7,652 bases of DNA, from positions 1 through 7,652 of the forward strand of contig WLIC01000020.1 in the NCBI GenBank assembly GCA_009702405.1. The letters run 5' to 3'. Positions 5,980 to 7,652 of the stretch are shown here, piece by piece (positions within the stretch are counted from its first letter, which is position 1; each line of letters opens with the position of its first letter). The position numbers and the translations under genes were made by a program. This DNA is from Actinomycetota bacterium. GTDB taxonomy: Bacteria; Actinomycetota; Actinomycetes; Actinomycetales; Microbacteriaceae. The notes beneath the pieces are model-generated. The model was not told the DNA's origin. It saw only the letters and a list, made by a program, of their open reading frames with translations, and did no database searches.

Positions 5980-6411
5980 ATGTTCATAGGCACTAGCTAC
6001 CCAAAACTTGACGACAAGTTCCGCTTGATCTTGCCAGCCAAATTCCGTGACCGTCTAGCCGGTGGAGTTGTGCTAACTAAAGGGCAAGAGAACTGTTTAG
6101 TTCTTCTCACTGCTGCAGAATTCGCAGCCAGGTCAGGCTCTCTAGCCGGAAACTTACCTATTGGTTCACTGGGAAGCAGAGGACTTAACCGTCACTACTT
6201 CCACCTAGCTGATGAACAAACACCTGATGGCCAAGGACGAATCCTTGTGAACTCTGGTTTGCGTGAATGGGCAGATCTTGGTCGCGATCTAGTTGTCGTT
6301 GGTGTTGGTAAGCACATTGAAATTTGGAACCCAGAGAAGCACAAAGCCTTCATGGATGCAACTGCGGAAGCATTTGCGAACTTCAACGAGGGGGAGGTGA
6401 CGCTCAACTAA
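5980..6411 (+). CDS. mraZ: MraZ, transcriptional regulator of the division and cell wall cluster
   Basis: The 143-residue protein is a full-length MraZ with two AbrB-like swapped-hairpin halves, about residues 5-50 and 76-122. Each half carries the family DxxxR motif: D11-R15 in DDKFR and D83-R87 in DGQGR. The family start (MFIGTSYPKLDDK) and LPAKFRD (18-24) are clear. MraZ forms ring-shaped oligomers on the nucleoid and represses its own operon by binding repeated boxes, three of which are seen at the promoter here. Position 14 is Phe where Gly is usual (DDKGR), a mild oddity next to a key Arg. ATG at 5980 has a strong ribosome binding site. It is the first gene of the operon with rsmH and the ftsL-like gene. 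Confidence 0.97.
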   Translation: MFIGTSYPKLDDKFRLILPAKFRDRLAGGVVLTKGQENCLVLLTAAEFAARSGSLAGNLPIGSLGSRGLNRHYFHLADEQTPDGQGRILVNSGLREWADLGRDLVVVGVGKHIEIWNPEKHKAFMDATAEAFANFNEGEVTLN

Positions 6412-6526
6412 TTCCTAGATTTTGATCTCCAGCTATTTGGCTTGTGGCTTTCTTCCCCGATGCCAGACGCAGCAACCAAAAGGTGCAAATGGATGGGGTT
6501 CAGAATCTAGGACTTACAGCAAAAAG
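6412..6526 (+). other. mraZ-rsmH spacer containing a possible 13-codon ORF coupled to rsmH
   Basis: This 115-base spacer holds no promoter or terminator I can support. ATG at 6489 opens a 13-codon frame (MDGVQNLGLTAKR) that ends at TGA 6528-6530 and overlaps the rsmH start as ATGA. AAAAGG (6478-6483) lies 5 bases before this ATG, while rsmH itself has only a distant AGGA 14 bases upstream. The tiny frame could therefore load ribosomes for rsmH. It may equally be chance, as the peptide has no recognisable features. Confidence 0.3.
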
Positions 6527-7486
6527 ATGAACGAAATCGCTTCACTTCACGAACCAGTTCTTTTAGAGCGTTGCATTGAAATTTTGGGGGAGTCACTTAC
6601 AGGTGAATCAGCAATTCTTGTTGATGGAACTCTTGGCCTCGGCGGACACAGCGAGGCCTTTCTTCGTAGGTTCCCACAGCTAACTCTCGTTGGCATTGAC
6701 CGCGATGAGAATGCCTTGAAGCTTGCTGGTGAGCGTCTAGCACCGTTTGCTGATCGCATTCACCTTGTTCAAGCCGTATACAGCGAGATTCCAGAAGTTC
6801 TTCAAGAACTCGGCATCAATCTTGCTGATGCAGTCTTACTAGACCTTGGCGTTTCTTCAATGCAGCTTGATCAGCGTGAACGTGGCTTTGCTTATTCATT
6901 TGATGCTCCTTTGGACATGCGTATGGATGGTTCAGCAGAGCTAACCGCAGCAGTGGTTCTAAATGAATACAGCGAAGATGAACTTTCAAGAATCTTCAAA
7001 GTTTATGGTGAAGAGCGTTACGCAAAGCCAATTGCTAAGCAGATTGTCAAGGTTCGCACACAGACTCCTTTTGTTCACAGCAAACAGCTAACTGAGATCA
7101 TTTCCAAGATTGTTCCATTTATCCCTGGTAAGACTTCAGGTCACCCTGCTAAGCGAGTATTCCAAGCCCTACGTATTGAAGTGAACAGTGAACTTGAGAT
7201 TCTCGAAGAGACCATTCCTGCCGTTATCGACTCACTGAGAGTTGGCGGCAGAGTTCTTGTTCTCTCTTACCAATCACTAGAGGACCGCATCGTCAAGCAG
7301 GCACTTGTGGCCGCAGCTACCTCTTCAGCGCCAGTTGATCTTCCAATTGAGCTTGCTGAACATGCCCCAGTACTTCGACTAGTTGTTCGTGGCGCTGAAA
7401 AAGCAACACCAGAAGAAATCAAAGAAAACCCAAGGTCTGCATCAGTTCGCCTGCGTGCTGCCGAAAAGATAAGGAACGCCGCATGA
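6527..7486 (+). CDS. rsmH: 16S rRNA (cytosine(1402)-N(4))-methyltransferase RsmH (MraW)
   Basis: This cytosolic enzyme uses S-adenosylmethionine to methylate N4 of C1402 in the 16S rRNA decoding centre. From ATG at 6527 it has 319 residues, the usual size, and starts with the conserved LHEPVLLERC (7-16). Motifs are DGTLGLGGH (33-41) for the methyl donor, GIDRDENAL with Asp58, LLDLGVSS (104-111), RGFAYSFDAPLDMRMD, HPAKRVFQALRIEVN and SYQSLEDRIVK near the C-terminus. The Tyr-Gln in SYQSLEDR, instead of the Phe-His of many bacteria, is common in actinobacteria. The frame can be extended to TTG at 6422, but the added residues do not look like the family. The ribosome binding site is weak, so coupling to upstream translation is possible. 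The stop overlaps the next start (ATGA). Confidence 0.97.
   Translation: MNEIASLHEPVLLERCIEILGESLTGESAILVDGTLGLGGHSEAFLRRFPQLTLVGIDRDENALKLAGERLAPFADRIHLVQAVYSEIPEVLQELGINLADAVLLDLGVSSMQLDQRERGFAYSFDAPLDMRMDGSAELTAAVVLNEYSEDELSRIFKVYGEERYAKPIAKQIVKVRTQTPFVHSKQLTEIISKIVPFIPGKTSGHPAKRVFQALRIEVNSELEILEETIPAVIDSLRVGGRVLVLSYQSLEDRIVKQALVAAATSSAPVDLPIELAEHAPVLRLVVRGAEKATPEEIKENPRSASVRLRAAEKIRNAA
7471..7475 (+). promoter_or_regulatory. Ribosome binding site of the ftsL-like gene
   Basis: AAGGA lies 7 bases before the ATG at 7483, inside the end of rsmH. Together with the ATGA overlap it supports a real downstream gene whose translation follows rsmH. Confidence 0.7.
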
Positions 7487-7652
7487 GCGTATTAAGAGCA
7501 GCTCAACCTATTCGTCCGATTGCACCTCGGAGACACCTAAGACCGGTATCGAATGTTCCGGCACCGTTACGCAGACCGAAGCAAGCTGTTTCTGTCAGAA
7601 GTGCTGTTGCTACCAGTGCTTCTAAAGGACTAGCCAAGAAGGTAATCTACGG
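7483..7652 (+). CDS. ftsL: Probable FtsL-like divisome protein, N-terminal part only (cut by window edge)
   Basis: Fifty-six codons plus two bases are visible, open to the window end with no stop. ATG at 7483 overlaps the rsmH stop as ATGA and has AAGGA 7 bases upstream. The visible part is rich in Arg, Pro, Ala and Ser (for example RPIAPRRHLRP), fitting a disordered, basic cytosolic tail ahead of a single membrane helix that would lie beyond the edge. In actinobacteria the small gene between rsmH and the penicillin-binding protein ftsI encodes FtsL, a bitopic protein that works with FtsQ, FtsB and FtsI at the septum. The name rests on position and composition, since no diagnostic motif is visible. 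Confidence 0.65.
   Translation, partial: MSVLRAAQPIRPIAPRRHLRPVSNVPAPLRRPKQAVSVRSAVATSASKGLAKKVIY

Noticed and set aside
6422..6526. N-terminal extension of rsmH from a TTG at 6422
   Set aside because: The extra 35 residues do not resemble the family, there is no ribosome binding site at 6422, and the ATG at 6527 gives the standard RsmH start and length.

Overview
The window looks like chromosomal DNA from a small-genome, low-to-mid GC actinobacterium. Freshwater Microbacteriaceae of the Luna type or the acI lineage would fit, but I cannot place it below phylum with certainty. The gene order is the conserved actinobacterial stretch that leads into the division and cell wall (dcw) cluster. 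It runs: class II DAHP synthase, PknL-type Ser/Thr kinase, Rv2175c-type DNA-binding protein, polyprenyl diphosphate synthase, DUF3040 protein, mraZ, rsmH, ftsL-like gene. No phage, IS element, CRISPR, tRNA or rRNA is visible. Base composition and codon use look uniform by eye.

Layout. Positions 1-977 (+) hold the 3' part of class II DAHP synthase (aroG), with its N-terminus off the left edge. Three bases later, convergent, comes a leftward two-gene operon (3807 to 981): a LysM-repeat protein, then a PASTA-domain Ser/Thr kinase, overlapping by 8 bases. A 49-base divergent gap follows, then a short Rv2175c-like winged-helix gene (3857-4204, +). Its stop codon overlaps by 4 bases the stop of the convergent polyprenyl synthase gene (5325-4201, -). 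A second divergent gap of 58 bases leads to a DUF3040 two-helix membrane protein (5384-5743, +), closed by a strong intrinsic terminator. The 236-base gap before mraZ carries a good sigma-70-type promoter overlaid by three GTGG repeats exactly 10 bases apart, which are very likely MraZ operator boxes. The dcw cluster then begins: mraZ, a 115-base spacer with a possible tiny coupled ORF, rsmH, and the start of an ftsL-like gene that runs off the right edge.

How the genes fit together. The right half starts the division and wall operon: MraZ is its regulator, RsmH methylates 16S rRNA, and the FtsL-like protein joins the divisome. The left half pairs an envelope-sensing PASTA kinase with the locus partner that is a known PknL substrate in Mycobacterium tuberculosis, plus a LysM protein. 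The most unusual points are that the LysM protein has no visible export signal, that its C-terminal domain lacks the Glu I would expect if it derives from a transglycosylase-like domain, that the Rv2175c homologue lacks the long N-terminal tail that carries the phosphorylated Thr in M. tuberculosis, and that several starts look leaderless or nearly so. I did not find a clearly novel system. Most of the window is a compact version of a known syntenic block.
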